From: Shewanella denitrificans OS217 | GTDB lineage: Bacteria > Pseudomonadota > Gammaproteobacteria > Enterobacterales > Shewanellaceae | Direction of reading: 5' to 3' | DNA: 64,000 nucleotides | NCBI RefSeq assembly: GCF_000013765.1 | Contig: NC_007954.1 | Location: 2,852,001 to 2,916,000, forward strand | Shown here: in pieces, positions 9,627-19,073 of the stretch | How the letters are laid out: each line of letters starts with the position of its first letter | Position numbering within the stretch: position 1 is the first letter of the stretch | Translations under genes and position numbers: made by a program | The notes under the pieces: generated by a model | What the model was told of the DNA's origin: nothing | Databases searched by the model: none | Seen by the model: the letters and a program-made list of their open reading frames with translations, nothing else

Positions 9627-11159
9627 ATGTCAGATACCATCAGTAATTCAGAAAATGTGACTGCAACCCCAAGTTACAATGAACTTCATCGACCCGCCCG
9701 TGAGTTTGTCAGCCGCAAGGATTATTTAGAGCACGAGCTAAAAATCATGCAACCACGGCGCTGGGGCATAAACCTTCCTGGGCGTGATTTTCGCTTCGAG
9801 TGGGAAGATCTAGTCCCCGCTATTGCTGGCACCATAGGGATCACTGTGATGTACTCGGCCGTGATGGCCGCATGGGCGGCGGGCCTTAGCGAGAAATGGC
9901 AACATGTTAACTTAGGCGCCGAATTCGCCATTCAAATTGTCCGAGTGGAAATGCTCATTCCAGCACTGCTGTTTTGCATTATTAGCTCAGGCTTTATTAA
10001 CCCTAGGGCTAACTTAGGTGGCAACCATGGCCCTATGATCCCGCTTATTGGCACCATAGCCCTTGCGGGGGCTCATCCATTAGCACTGGCCATATTAATA
10101 GGTATATTCGGGCTTATCCTTAGCTATTTTAAAGGGGGATCTAAACTTGTTAATCTCACCAGCAGTGGGGTCGCCGGCGGTTTATTGGTCTTTCTGGGCT
10201 TTATGGGGGCCAAGAGTCAAATAAGCTCTTTGTTTGATTGGGCCGGTGGTTTGCAAACTAAACACAGCCTAGATTACTCCTTAGGGTACGTGGCCTTTGC
10301 CATCTTGCTAGTGAATGTCATTCTCTATGCGGCGCTGGCCAAATACGGTAAACGCTGGCTTGCTATCCCACTTTGCTCTGTCACAGCTATCGCATTAGCA
10401 TTTGCGCTTGGCGCCGGGCTTGATTTGCAATTCACCACGGCGCCAGGGATCCCAAATCTCAATCCTGTCTATTGGTGGGGCTCAACCGAGCAAGGTTGGA
10501 TGCTAGGCTTACCCAATGCCGCCCACTTTATTGCCTCTCTGCCCTTTGCCATTTTAGCCGTGGCCATGTGGTCACCGGACTTCTTGGGGCACCGTATTTT
10601 CCAAGAGCTTAACTACCCCAAAGGGGCTGAGAAAGTGCTGATGGATGTTGATGATACTATGACGACTTGTTCAATCAGACAAATCGTCGGCACCGCTGTT
10701 GGCGGCGGTAATGTTACCTCTTCCTGGGGGACCTATATGATCCCAGCAGCCATCGCTAAGCGCCCTATCCCCGCGGGCGCCATACTCTTAGGTGGCTTAT
10801 GCATTATCGTTGCCATCATAGGCTACCCTATGGATGTCACAGTGTGGCGCCCTGTCATGTCAATCGCGCTCCTGGTTGGGGTATTTCTGCCATTACTTGA
10901 AGCTGGGCTGCAAATGGTGAAAGACACCACCAGCAGCCAAGCCGCCGGTATTTGTATATTTGCCGCCTTCGTTGCCAACCCCGTGCTCGCTTGGGCTTTG
11001 ACTATGCTTTTGGATAACAATGGCTTAATCGGCGATAAGGAAAGACCTAAAAGCCTTTCTTTTGCCGATCGCATAGTGTTCCCTGGACTTGCTTTTATCA
11101 CTTGCCTTGCAGCCATGCTGGCGGTTGGCATGATAGAAGGTATTCCAGCGTTGCTATAA
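9627..11159 (+). CDS. DUF3360 family polytopic membrane protein, putative transporter
   Basis: 510-aa integral membrane protein with about 12 hydrophobic segments after a soluble N-terminus of 65 residues. From memory it fits DUF3360 (members about 490-515 aa), an uncharacterised family. Glycine-rich stretches such as NLTSSGVAGGLLVFLGFMGA and GTAVGGGNVTSSWGTYMIP recall the SulP/xanthine-permease fold; that is inference. It sits directly upstream of pflBA and shares the PdhR-type operator with pflB, so a role in moving pyruvate, formate or a related carboxylate is plausible but unproven. The ribosome binding site is CGGAGAA. It ends with its own terminator. Confidence 0.75.
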   Translation: MSDTISNSENVTATPSYNELHRPAREFVSRKDYLEHELKIMQPRRWGINLPGRDFRFEWEDLVPAIAGTIGITVMYSAVMAAWAAGLSEKWQHVNLGAEFAIQIVRVEMLIPALLFCIISSGFINPRANLGGNHGPMIPLIGTIALAGAHPLALAILIGIFGLILSYFKGGSKLVNLTSSGVAGGLLVFLGFMGAKSQISSLFDWAGGLQTKHSLDYSLGYVAFAILLVNVILYAALAKYGKRWLAIPLCSVTAIALAFALGAGLDLQFTTAPGIPNLNPVYWWGSTEQGWMLGLPNAAHFIASLPFAILAVAMWSPDFLGHRIFQELNYPKGAEKVLMDVDDTMTTCSIRQIVGTAVGGGNVTSSWGTYMIPAAIAKRPIPAGAILLGGLCIIVAIIGYPMDVTVWRPVMSIALLVGVFLPLLEAGLQMVKDTTSSQAAGICIFAAFVANPVLAWALTMLLDNNGLIGDKERPKSLSFADRIVFPGLAFITCLAAMLAVGMIEGIPALL

Positions 11160-11175
11160 ATCAATATTACTTTGG

Positions 11176-11212
11176 AAAAGCAGTGAAACTTTTTGGGTTT
11201 CGCTGCTTTTTT
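11176..11212 (+). terminator. Terminator between the DUF3360 gene and pflB
   Basis: Long stem AAAAGCAGTGAAAC pairing with GTTTCGCTGCTTTT (one wobble), then T-rich sequence. It separates the two PdhR-linked transcription units. Confidence 0.8.
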
Positions 11213-11377
11213 ATTTAGCGCAAATTTTTCCTCGTTTACACTGTGTTTTTACGCTGCTTTATTTACGCTTTTTCACCATTTTGCTAGCCAGTTAACAGTT
11301 TCAAGGTTTAGTCGGCTATCGCTAAACGTTTCCTCGTGTCAGCCTTCTCTAGTTATGCTAATATTTTTTCATGGTTA

Positions 11378-11392
11378 ATTGGTCTTACCAAT
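11378..11392 (+). promoter_or_regulatory. PdhR-type operator upstream of pflB
   Basis: ATTGGTCTTACCAAT, the same perfect 15-mer as at 9448-9462, 150 bp before the pflB ATG. An upstream TATGCTAATAT (from 11354) parallels TATGCTAACAT before the first copy. Control of pflB by PdhR fits known enterobacterial and Shewanella pyruvate regulation. Confidence 0.75.
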
Positions 11393-11541
11393 AAAGATTA
11401 ACTTTAAGAGTAGCCGCACTCACCTGCCTAGTGACACGCCCTAGGCAACAGTATTCTAAAACTTTACGGTTTGCCTCATGTTCAGTTTCAGTCCATTGAA
11501 ATGACTAGGCATCCGCTGTAAATCAACCAGAGGGTTAGCAG

Positions 11542-13824
11542 ATGACAGACAACACCACAGTATTCGCCAAGGCATGGGAAGGTTTTAGTGCCGGCAATTG
11601 GAAGACTCAAGTCAATGTCCGCGACTTCATACAGCAAAACTACACTCCCTATGAAGGCAATGATGAATTTTTAGCCGATGCTACCGAGGCCACCACCCAG
11701 TTATGGGACCAGGTCATGGAAGGCATTAAGCTTGAAAATTCAACCCATGCTCCGGTGGATTTTGATACCGATAAGGTATCCACCATTACCTCCCATGCTG
11801 CGGGCTACATTAATCAAGATTTAGAGACCATAGTCGGCTTGCAAACCGAAGCGCCACTTAAACGTGCCATGCTACCTAATGGCGGCATTCGCATGGTTGA
11901 AAGCTCATGCAAAGCCTATGGCCGTGAGCTCAATACTGATATCAACTATATCTATTCCGAACTTCGCAAAACCCACAATCAGGGAGTATTCGATGTCTAC
12001 ACCCCTGAAATCATGGCCTGTCGGAAATCCGGGGTATTAACCGGTCTACCCGATGCTTATGGCCGTGGTCGTATTATTGGTGATTACCGCCGTATCGCGC
12101 TTTACGGTATCGACTACTTGATGCAAGACAAGCTCGGCCAATTCACCTCCTTACAAGCACAGTTTGAAGCAGGTGAAGACTTATCTGCAGTGATTCAATT
12201 AAGGGAAGAAATCTCTGAGCAGTACCGTGCGCTTGCACAAATGAAGCAGATGGCAAGCACTTACGGTTTCGATATTTCAGTGCCAGCGGTAACCGCGCAA
12301 CAGGCCATTCAGTGGACCTATTTCGGTTATTTAGCTGCGGTTAAGAGCCAAAATGGTGCTGCCATGTCATTAGGGCGCACCTCAAGTTTCCTCGATATTT
12401 TCATCGAGCGCGATCTTAAAAACGGCATCATTACAGAGCAACAAGCTCAAGAAATGCTTGATCATTTCGTGATGAAACTGCGTATGGTGCGCTTCTTACG
12501 CACCCCTGAATACGATGAGCTATTCTCTGGCGATCCAATTTGGGCAACCGAATCAATCGGCGGCATGGGACTTGATGGCCGAACCCTTGTGACCAAATCA
12601 AGCTTTCGTTTCCTGCATAGCTTGTACAACATGGGCCCAAGCCCTGAGCCAAACATCACCGTACTTTGGTCGAAAAAACTGCCACAGGCTTTCAAAAACT
12701 ATTGCGCTAAGGTGTCGATTGACACTAGCTCAATTCAATATGAAAACGATGATCTCATGCGTCCTGATTTCGACTCAGATGATTATGCTATCGCCTGCTG
12801 TGTAAGCCCTATGATAGTGGGTAAACATATGCAATTTTTCGGCGCGCGAGCAAACTTAGCCAAGACCATGCTATATGCCATTAACGGCGGCGTGGATGAA
12901 AAACTTAACATTCAAGTGGCGCCAAAAACGGCACCTATCTCAACAGATGTGCTCGATTTCGATGATGTGATGACCCGCTTAGACAACTTAATGGAGTGGT
13001 TAGCCACTCAATATGTCACAGCACTGAACTCAATCCACTACATGCACGATAAATACGCTTATGAAGCGGCATTAATGGCACTTCACGACAGGGATGTGCG
13101 CCGCACCATGGCATGCGGTATCGCAGGTTTGTCCATCGCAGCTGACTCCTTATCGGCTATAAAATATGCCCAAGTGAAGCCCATTCGTGATGAGAACGGC
13201 ATCGCCATCGATTTTGATATTCAAGGGGATTATCCAAAATTTGGTAATAACGATGCCAGAGTCGATGACATAGCGTGTGACTTAGTTGAACGTTTTATGG
13301 CGAAAATTCGTGATAAGAAAATGTATCGCAATGCCATACCAACCCAGTCAATTTTAACCATCACCTCAAACGTCGTTTATGGTAAAAAAACCGGCAATAC
13401 GCCAGATGGTCGCCGCTCAGGCGCGCCTTTTGCCCCAGGGGCGAACCCTATGCATGGCCGAGATGAGAATGGAGCCATTGCCTCACTAACATCGGTTGCA
13501 AAACTGCCTTTTGCTCACGCTCAAGATGGTATTTCTTATACCTTCTCAATCGTACCCAATGCCTTAGGAAAAGATGATGCTGGCCGCAGTGTCAACTTAG
13601 CCGCCTTGATGGATGGCTACTTTAGCAGTGGCCCCAGTCGTGAAGGTGGGCAACACTTAAACGTCAATGTGATGAACCGAGAAATGCTAGTCGATGCTAT
13701 TGCTCATCCTGACAAGTACCCTCAGCTTACCATTCGCGTGTCTGGCTATGCGGTGAGGTTTAATTCATTAACCACAGAGCAGCAACAAGATGTAGTCACT
13801 CGAACCTTCACCCAAGGCTTGTAG
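11542..13824 (+). CDS. pflB: Pyruvate formate-lyase (formate C-acetyltransferase)
   Basis: 760-aa glycyl-radical enzyme, the same length as E. coli PflB. It cleaves pyruvate with CoA to acetyl-CoA and formate under anaerobic conditions. The catalytic Cys-Cys pair is in AIACCVSPM (about residue 418). The radical glycine is in RVSGYAVRF near the C-terminus (about 734). The ribosome binding site before the ATG is AGAGGG. The activating enzyme gene follows, and ackA-pta lie just beyond, giving the full pyruvate to acetate route with ATP formation. A PdhR-type operator lies upstream, and a hairpin separates it from pflA. Confidence 0.98.
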   Translation: MTDNTTVFAKAWEGFSAGNWKTQVNVRDFIQQNYTPYEGNDEFLADATEATTQLWDQVMEGIKLENSTHAPVDFDTDKVSTITSHAAGYINQDLETIVGLQTEAPLKRAMLPNGGIRMVESSCKAYGRELNTDINYIYSELRKTHNQGVFDVYTPEIMACRKSGVLTGLPDAYGRGRIIGDYRRIALYGIDYLMQDKLGQFTSLQAQFEAGEDLSAVIQLREEISEQYRALAQMKQMASTYGFDISVPAVTAQQAIQWTYFGYLAAVKSQNGAAMSLGRTSSFLDIFIERDLKNGIITEQQAQEMLDHFVMKLRMVRFLRTPEYDELFSGDPIWATESIGGMGLDGRTLVTKSSFRFLHSLYNMGPSPEPNITVLWSKKLPQAFKNYCAKVSIDTSSIQYENDDLMRPDFDSDDYAIACCVSPMIVGKHMQFFGARANLAKTMLYAINGGVDEKLNIQVAPKTAPISTDVLDFDDVMTRLDNLMEWLATQYVTALNSIHYMHDKYAYEAALMALHDRDVRRTMACGIAGLSIAADSLSAIKYAQVKPIRDENGIAIDFDIQGDYPKFGNNDARVDDIACDLVERFMAKIRDKKMYRNAIPTQSILTITSNVVYGKKTGNTPDGRRSGAPFAPGANPMHGRDENGAIASLTSVAKLPFAHAQDGISYTFSIVPNALGKDDAGRSVNLAALMDGYFSSGPSREGGQHLNVNVMNREMLVDAIAHPDKYPQLTIRVSGYAVRFNSLTTEQQQDVVTRTFTQGL

Positions 13825-13837
13825 AAACTGTTAAAAT

Positions 13838-13866
13838 GAGCTGCACTTTTCATTAAGTGCGGCTTT
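13838..13866 (+). terminator. Hairpin between pflB and pflA, possible partial terminator
   Basis: Stem GCTGCACTT/AAGTGCGGC (one G-U pair) followed by TTTTCATT. It lies just after the pflB stop, where it could protect pflB mRNA or attenuate read-through into pflA, which is needed in smaller amounts. Confidence 0.5.
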
Positions 13867-13912
13867 TCATTGAGTGCAGCGCTTTGTTTTAATCTGTGGG
13901 AACACCTTCAAT

Positions 13913-14650
13913 ATGACATTAGGTCGAATACATTCAACCGAGTCCTTTGGCACAGTCGATGGGCCAGGCATACGCTTTATTGCCTTTATGCAAGGTTGCC
14001 TGATGCGCTGCCAATATTGTCACAATCGCGACAGCTGGGATCTGGACGGTGGAACCCGAGTCTCCGTGGCTGAACTTATGGCCAAAATCATCGACTACAA
14101 GCCATTTTTAGACGCCAGTAACGGCGGTGTTACCGCAAGCGGCGGCGAAGCCATACTGCAAGCTGAATTTGTGGCTGAATTATTTAAAGCCTGTAAAGAC
14201 AATCACATCCATACTTGCTTAGACACCAATGGTTTTGTGCGTAAATACATCCCAATCATCGACGAATTGCTGGATAACACAGACTTAGTGCTGCTGGATA
14301 TCAAGCAAATGTTTGATGATAAACACATAGCGCTAACTAAGGTAAGTAACCAGCGCACCTTAGAGTTTGCTCAATATTTAGCTAAACGCGGCCAAAAAAC
14401 CTGGATCCGCTACGTGGTTATCGATGGTTTTACCGCCGATGAAGCCTCAGCCATCGCATTGGCTGACTTTATCAAGCCCATGACGAATGTTGAAAAAGTA
14501 GAGTTACTGCCTTACCACCAGCTAGGTGCCCATAAATGGCAAGCATTTGGGGAAAGCTACAGCTTATCCCATGTCAGTCCGCCAAGTAAGGAGACCATGG
14601 AAAGGATCTGCGGTGTCTTTAACGCGCGAGGAATTAATGCCAGTTATTAG
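13913..14650 (+). CDS. pflA: Pyruvate formate-lyase activating enzyme
   Basis: 245-aa radical-SAM enzyme that installs the glycyl radical on PflB. The [4Fe-4S] motif CLMRCQYC (CxxxCxxC) is near residue 30, after GRIHSTESFGTVDGPGIRF. The ATG at 13913 is chosen because the protein then aligns with E. coli PflA from its first residues and has GGGAA 10 bases upstream. A GTG at 13874 in the same frame would add 13 residues that look like leader sequence. It is 88 bp downstream of pflB and probably co-transcribed with it through the hairpin. Confidence 0.97.
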   Translation: MTLGRIHSTESFGTVDGPGIRFIAFMQGCLMRCQYCHNRDSWDLDGGTRVSVAELMAKIIDYKPFLDASNGGVTASGGEAILQAEFVAELFKACKDNHIHTCLDTNGFVRKYIPIIDELLDNTDLVLLDIKQMFDDKHIALTKVSNQRTLEFAQYLAKRGQKTWIRYVVIDGFTADEASAIALADFIKPMTNVEKVELLPYHQLGAHKWQAFGESYSLSHVSPPSKETMERICGVFNARGINASY

Positions 14651-14704
14651 TCAGTATCAAGTCATGACTTAGGTAAATTTAGCCTCAGTTAAGCATAAGC
14701 TGAT

Positions 14705-15148
14705 TTATAATTGTTCCCAGTAATGACTATCTAAGCGTTCAAACGCCAATTTCAGGATTTGAGCCATGTCCAGATAACAGGCTTTAGCGCCCAAGGGTTT
14801 ACAGGCAATGCCCATGGCGATGAGTTTATCACTCAGTTGATTGCCCCAATCGAATAAGCTTAATGGCAGTGGATGACGAGCACGCCAACCTAGCCAGAGT
14901 AAACCCTGAATAGGTAAACTAATGATAAACAGTAGCATAGCGATGGCTTGAGGCAGGAAATCCCAACCAAGAAGGTAGACTTGGGAACATGCAATTAAAA
15001 CAGCAAGTAACGGCAAGATGTTCAGTGCTAATTGTGTGGCTTTTACCACACGGTATTCGGGGAAGTAAAACCCCAATTGTTTGACCAGGGGCCAAGTTTT
15101 CATGTAACGGCGACCATCGCCTAACAGCTTAAGGGAAGAAAGACTCAA
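14705..15148 (-). CDS. yfbV: UPF0208/DUF412 inner-membrane protein YfbV
   Basis: 147-aa protein with two central hydrophobic helices (about residues 40-60 and 65-90). It resembles E. coli YfbV, including the GxxYxKTWP-type N-terminus (GDGRRYMKTWP) and LPIQGLLWLG. YfbV also neighbours ackA in E. coli, where it has been linked to chromosome organisation in the Ter region. The start is TTG at 15148: the codon just upstream is a stop, and AGGG lies upstream. The next in-frame ATG would remove part of the conserved N-terminus. It is divergent from ackA. Confidence 0.88.
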   Translation of the reverse strand: MSLSSLKLLGDGRRYMKTWPLVKQLGFYFPEYRVVKATQLALNILPLLAVLIACSQVYLLGWDFLPQAIAMLLFIISLPIQGLLWLGWRARHPLPLSLFDWGNQLSDKLIAMGIACKPLGAKACYLDMAQILKLAFERLDSHYWEQL

Positions 15149-15327
15149 TCAAGGTCACCCTAGTTGCGAACCATAGCATTACAATAGCATAGCTCTAGGA
15201 ATAGCCCCAAATGCTCAAGCTAAGGCAAGAGGGACAAGGACAGGTTTGTGGAGCAATGAATAAGAATTCTTTTATAAATTAATCAATGATTTTCAATTTT
15301 AAACTATCTATTTCAGAAGGCGTAAAT

Positions 15328-16527
15328 ATGTCAGATAAATTAGTACTCGTGCTTAATTGCGGCAGCTCATCATTAAAATTTGCTGTCATCGATGCCCTAA
15401 CTGGTGACGACCATATCTCAGGCCTTGCTGAGTGTTTTGGCTTAGAAGACTCGCGGATTAAATGGAAGTTTAACGGTGAAAAATCAGAGGCAAGACTCGG
15501 CGCCTTTACTGCACACAGAGAAGCGGTGGAGTTTATCGTTAATAAAATCCTCGCGGCTCAGCCTGAGCTTGCAGCAAAAATCCATGCCATCGGTCATCGT
15601 ATCGTCCATGGCGGTGAGAAATTTACCCGCTCGGTTATTATCAATGATGACGTTATCCAAGGCATCGAAGATTGCGCGTCACTGGCGCCGCTGCATAACC
15701 CTGCTCACTTGATTGGTATTCGCGCCGCCATGGCCTCCTTCCCGACACTGCCTCAAGTGGCCGTGTTCGATACCGCATTTCATCAAAGCATGCCAGAAAA
15801 AGCCTATGTGTACGCCCTGCCATACAAGCTTTATCGCGAGCATGGTATTCGCCGTTATGGCATGCATGGCACCAGTCACTTATACGTTAGCCGTGAAGCC
15901 GCCAAAATAATGGGTAAAGACATTAGTGACACCAATGTTATCTGCGCCCACTTAGGCAATGGCGCCTCAGTCACTGCCATCAAAGGCGGCAAGAGCGTAG
16001 ACACGTCTATGGGCTTAACCCCACTTGAGGGTTTAGTCATGGGCACTCGCTGCGGCGATCTTGACCCATCTATCATCTATCATCTTGTTAAACAACTTGG
16101 CTACACCTTAGATGAAGTCAATAACTTGCTCAATAAACAAAGTGGCTTGTTGGGGATTTCAGAGCTCACCAACGATTGCCGCGGTATTGAACAAGGCTAT
16201 CAAGATGGCCACAAAGGCGCCACCTTAGCGCTGGAAATCTTCTGCTACCGTTTAGCCAAGTACATTGCCGCTTATACTGTGCCATTGGGCCGTTTAGATG
16301 CGGTGATTTTTACCGGTGGGATTGGTGAGAATTCAGATCTTATTCGTGAAAAAGTGCTTAATTTATTGGGTATTTTTAATTTCAGCGTCGATAGTGAATT
16401 AAACAAAGCCGCCCGTTTTGGCAAGCAAGGCATAATCAGTAAAACGGGCAGTCCTTTGGCCATAGTGATCCCCACCAATGAAGAATGGGTTATCGCAGAA
16501 GATGCCATGAAATTAGTCACGGCATAA
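15328..16527 (+). CDS. ackA: Acetate kinase
   Basis: 399-aa ASKHA-fold kinase converting acetyl-phosphate and ADP to acetate and ATP. The family signatures are VLNCGSSSLKFAV at the N-terminus, RYGMHGTSH, HLGNGAS, and the late FTGGIGENS. The ATG at 15328 is preferred over the one at 15286 because AGAAGG lies 7 bases upstream and the protein then begins as known acetate kinases do. pta follows after 83 bp on the same strand, so they form the usual ackA-pta unit. No PdhR-type site was seen in this promoter. Confidence 0.97.
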   Translation: MSDKLVLVLNCGSSSLKFAVIDALTGDDHISGLAECFGLEDSRIKWKFNGEKSEARLGAFTAHREAVEFIVNKILAAQPELAAKIHAIGHRIVHGGEKFTRSVIINDDVIQGIEDCASLAPLHNPAHLIGIRAAMASFPTLPQVAVFDTAFHQSMPEKAYVYALPYKLYREHGIRRYGMHGTSHLYVSREAAKIMGKDISDTNVICAHLGNGASVTAIKGGKSVDTSMGLTPLEGLVMGTRCGDLDPSIIYHLVKQLGYTLDEVNNLLNKQSGLLGISELTNDCRGIEQGYQDGHKGATLALEIFCYRLAKYIAAYTVPLGRLDAVIFTGGIGENSDLIREKVLNLLGIFNFSVDSELNKAARFGKQGIISKTGSPLAIVIPTNEEWVIAEDAMKLVTA

Positions 16528-16610
16528 ATATTTGGCTGGTAAACATCATCTGTGATCCATTGACGCAAACGGTCAATTTTAACAGTCAAAATTAAGCAAT
16601 AGAGGTTTTC

Positions 16611-18791
16611 ATGTCACGTAATATTATGCTGATCCCAACAGGCACAGGAGTGGGTTTAACCTCCTTAAGCTTAGGTATGGTTCGCGCCTTGGAACGTAAA
16701 GGGGTTAAGGTACAGTTCTTTAAGCCCATAGCCCAAATACGCACTGGCGATAAAGGTCCCGAACGCTCAACCACCATTTTGAGCCAATCCCCCTCGGTGA
16801 ATCCCCTTGAACCTTTCTCCATGCATCATGCTGAAAATTTAATTCGCGCCGAGCAAACCGATGTATTGATGGAGCAAATTATTGCAAGGGCCGCAGAGTG
16901 TGCCAGTAACACGGAAATCATAGTCATTGAAGGGCTAGTGCCGACGCGCTCACACCCTTTTTCTGATGATATTAACTATGAAATTGCCAAAGCCCTGGAT
17001 GCCGATGTGGTGTTTATCGCAACCCCAGGCAATGATACGGCCAACGGCCTAATGAATCGCTTGGAGATTGCCTATAACTCATGGGGGGGTAATAAGAATA
17101 AGCGCTTAATTGGCGCCATCATCAACAAGATAGGGGCGCCAGTAGATGAAGAAGGCCGTGCCAGACCCGATTTATCAGAAGTCTTTGATCATCAAGGAGT
17201 GAAGCATTCCGATACAGCCGGTATGTTTCAGCTACCAGGTAAGAGCCCACTGCGTATTTTAGGTAGCGTGCCATACAACCTAGATCTGGTGTCGCCACGG
17301 GCCTCAGATCTGGCTAAGCATTTAAATGCCCGCATCATCAATGCCGGTGAAATGGACACACGCCGTATGCGTAAAGTCACCTTCTGTGCCCGAAGTATCC
17401 CCAATATGGTGACTCACATTAAAACCAACTCCTTACTGGTGACCTCTGGGGATCGCTCCGATGTGATAGTGTCTGCCTGCCTTGCAGCTATGAATGGTGT
17501 CAAAGTCGGTGCTTTATTGCTCACTGGAGGCTATCAGCCCGAGCCCGAAATCATGAAGTTATGCGAGCAAGCCTTTGAAACTGGCCTGCCAGTGTTTCTT
17601 ATCGATACCAACACTTGGCAAACTTCATTAAACATTCAGCGTTTTGATCATGAAGTCCCAGTGGATGACGCCGTTCGCATCGAGAAAGTGCAGGAGTTTG
17701 TCGCCAGCCACATAGATCAAAATTGGATAGAAAGTGTCACCCAAGATTCGCCTCGTGAGCACAGACTGTCACCGCCAGCCTTCCGCTACAAGCTGACAGA
17801 ACTTGCCAGAGCCGCGAAAAAGACCATAGTACTGCCTGAAGGTGAAGAACCTAGAACCATCAAGGCCGCCTCTATTTGCGCCGAACGCGGCATTGCCAAA
17901 TGTGTGCTCTTGGGTAACAAAGAAGAAATTGAGCGTTTAGCCTCATTGCAGGATTTAATCTTAGGTGATGGGATAGAGATAATCGATCCCATAAACGTTC
18001 GAGATAACTACGTGGCACCTATGCTGCAACTGCGTAAAGGCAAAGGGCTAACTGAGGTGGTCGCCAAGGAGCAATTAGAAGACAATATGGTGCTCGGCAC
18101 CATGATGCTAGCGCAAGATGAAGTTGACGGTATCGTCTCTGGCGCCATCAATACCACTGCAAACACTATTCGCCCACCACTGCAGTTAATTAAAACGGCG
18201 CCAGGTTCGAGCTTAGTGTCTTCCATCTTCTTTATGTTGATGCCAGATCAAGTTTTGGTTTACGGTGATTGTGCCATTAATCCCGATCCCAATGCCGAGC
18301 AACTTGCCGATATCGCCATACAATCGGCAGAATCCGCCAAAGCCTTCGGTATTGAGCCTAGAGTTGCCATGATAAGTTATTCAACGGGTAATTCAGGCAC
18401 AGGCTCAGATGTGGATAAAGTCCGTGAAGCCACCCGGATTGCAAAAGAGAAACGCCCAGATTTAATTATCGATGGCCCACTGCAATATGATGCCGCCGTG
18501 ATGCCAAATGTGGCGCGGTCTAAAGCACCAGACAGCCCCGTAGCAGGTAAAGCCACGGTATTTGTATTCCCAGACTTGAATACAGGCAATACCACCTATA
18601 AAGCGGTGCAACGTAGTGCAGATTTAATTAGCATAGGCCCTATGCTTCAGGGCATGCGAAAACCTGTGAATGACTTATCACGGGGCGCATTAGTGGATGA
18701 CATTGTCTACACTATCGCCTTAACAGCCATTCAAGCGGCGCAAAATGAAGCTAAATTAGTCTTGGACGTCAAGCCATTATCTAAAAATTAA
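16611..18791 (+). CDS. pta: Phosphate acetyltransferase
   Basis: 726-aa long-form enzyme converting acetyl-CoA and phosphate to acetyl-phosphate. The N-terminal P-loop-like part starts MLIPTGTGVGLTSLSLGMVRAL, a DRTGG domain covers about residues 220-340, and the PTA/PTB catalytic domain fills the C-terminal half (VLPEGEEPRT, DGIVSGAINTTANTIRPPLQ, GPMLQGMRKPVNDLSRGA). The ribosome binding site is AGAGG. It is the second gene of ackA-pta and ends at a strong terminator. Confidence 0.97.
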   Translation: MSRNIMLIPTGTGVGLTSLSLGMVRALERKGVKVQFFKPIAQIRTGDKGPERSTTILSQSPSVNPLEPFSMHHAENLIRAEQTDVLMEQIIARAAECASNTEIIVIEGLVPTRSHPFSDDINYEIAKALDADVVFIATPGNDTANGLMNRLEIAYNSWGGNKNKRLIGAIINKIGAPVDEEGRARPDLSEVFDHQGVKHSDTAGMFQLPGKSPLRILGSVPYNLDLVSPRASDLAKHLNARIINAGEMDTRRMRKVTFCARSIPNMVTHIKTNSLLVTSGDRSDVIVSACLAAMNGVKVGALLLTGGYQPEPEIMKLCEQAFETGLPVFLIDTNTWQTSLNIQRFDHEVPVDDAVRIEKVQEFVASHIDQNWIESVTQDSPREHRLSPPAFRYKLTELARAAKKTIVLPEGEEPRTIKAASICAERGIAKCVLLGNKEEIERLASLQDLILGDGIEIIDPINVRDNYVAPMLQLRKGKGLTEVVAKEQLEDNMVLGTMMLAQDEVDGIVSGAINTTANTIRPPLQLIKTAPGSSLVSSIFFMLMPDQVLVYGDCAINPDPNAEQLADIAIQSAESAKAFGIEPRVAMISYSTGNSGTGSDVDKVREATRIAKEKRPDLIIDGPLQYDAAVMPNVARSKAPDSPVAGKATVFVFPDLNTGNTTYKAVQRSADLISIGPMLQGMRKPVNDLSRGALVDDIVYTIALTAIQAAQNEAKLVLDVKPLSKN

Positions 18792-18861
18792 CCTAAACAT
18801 AGCCCTAGAGTTGCTCATTTTTACCGGAAAAATACACTTTAAAAATATTTCTGATGACATC

Positions 18862-18890
18862 AAAAAGCACTGCATTGCAGTGCTTTTTTT
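18862..18890 (+). terminator. Terminator of ackA-pta
   Basis: AAAAAGCACTGC/GCAGTGCTTTTT stem with a 3-nt loop, ending in a T run. Confidence 0.92.
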
Positions 18891-19050
18891 AAATGCTGAG
18901 ATGATGCTTCTATTAGGACAAGGAATACAGTTTACTGATTAAAAATGGGTAGATAAATTGTGCGGAAACTTGGGGTGGTAAAAATTAACCAAAAAATAAA
19001 TCAAAGAGATAACATCAACTTAGATAAGTTGTTATTAGTATTCAACACAC

Positions 19051-19073
19051 TTGTCCACAGATTCTGTGGATAA
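19051..19073. other. Two facing DnaA boxes
   Basis: TTGTCCACA (one change from the consensus TTATCCACA), five bases, then TGTGGATAA, the exact reverse complement of the consensus. The pair lies in an approximately 570-bp gene-free stretch between pta (ending 18791) and the lipoprotein start (19365). Apart from this pair and the pta terminator I see no feature in that stretch. A single inverted pair is too little for an origin; a DnaA-regulated promoter or titration site is possible. Confidence 0.5.

Noticed and set aside
12431..12695. Minus-strand frames of 73 and 77 codons inside pflB
   Set aside because: They are shadows of the pflB codons, have no ribosome binding site, and mutually overlap.
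13874..13912. GTG start extending pflA by 13 residues
   Set aside because: The extension overlaps the pflB-pflA hairpin region and is absent from known PflA proteins.
15286..15327. An upstream ATG that would extend acetate kinase by 14 residues
   Set aside because: The ATG at 15328 has AGAAGG at good spacing and matches the known N-terminus of the family.
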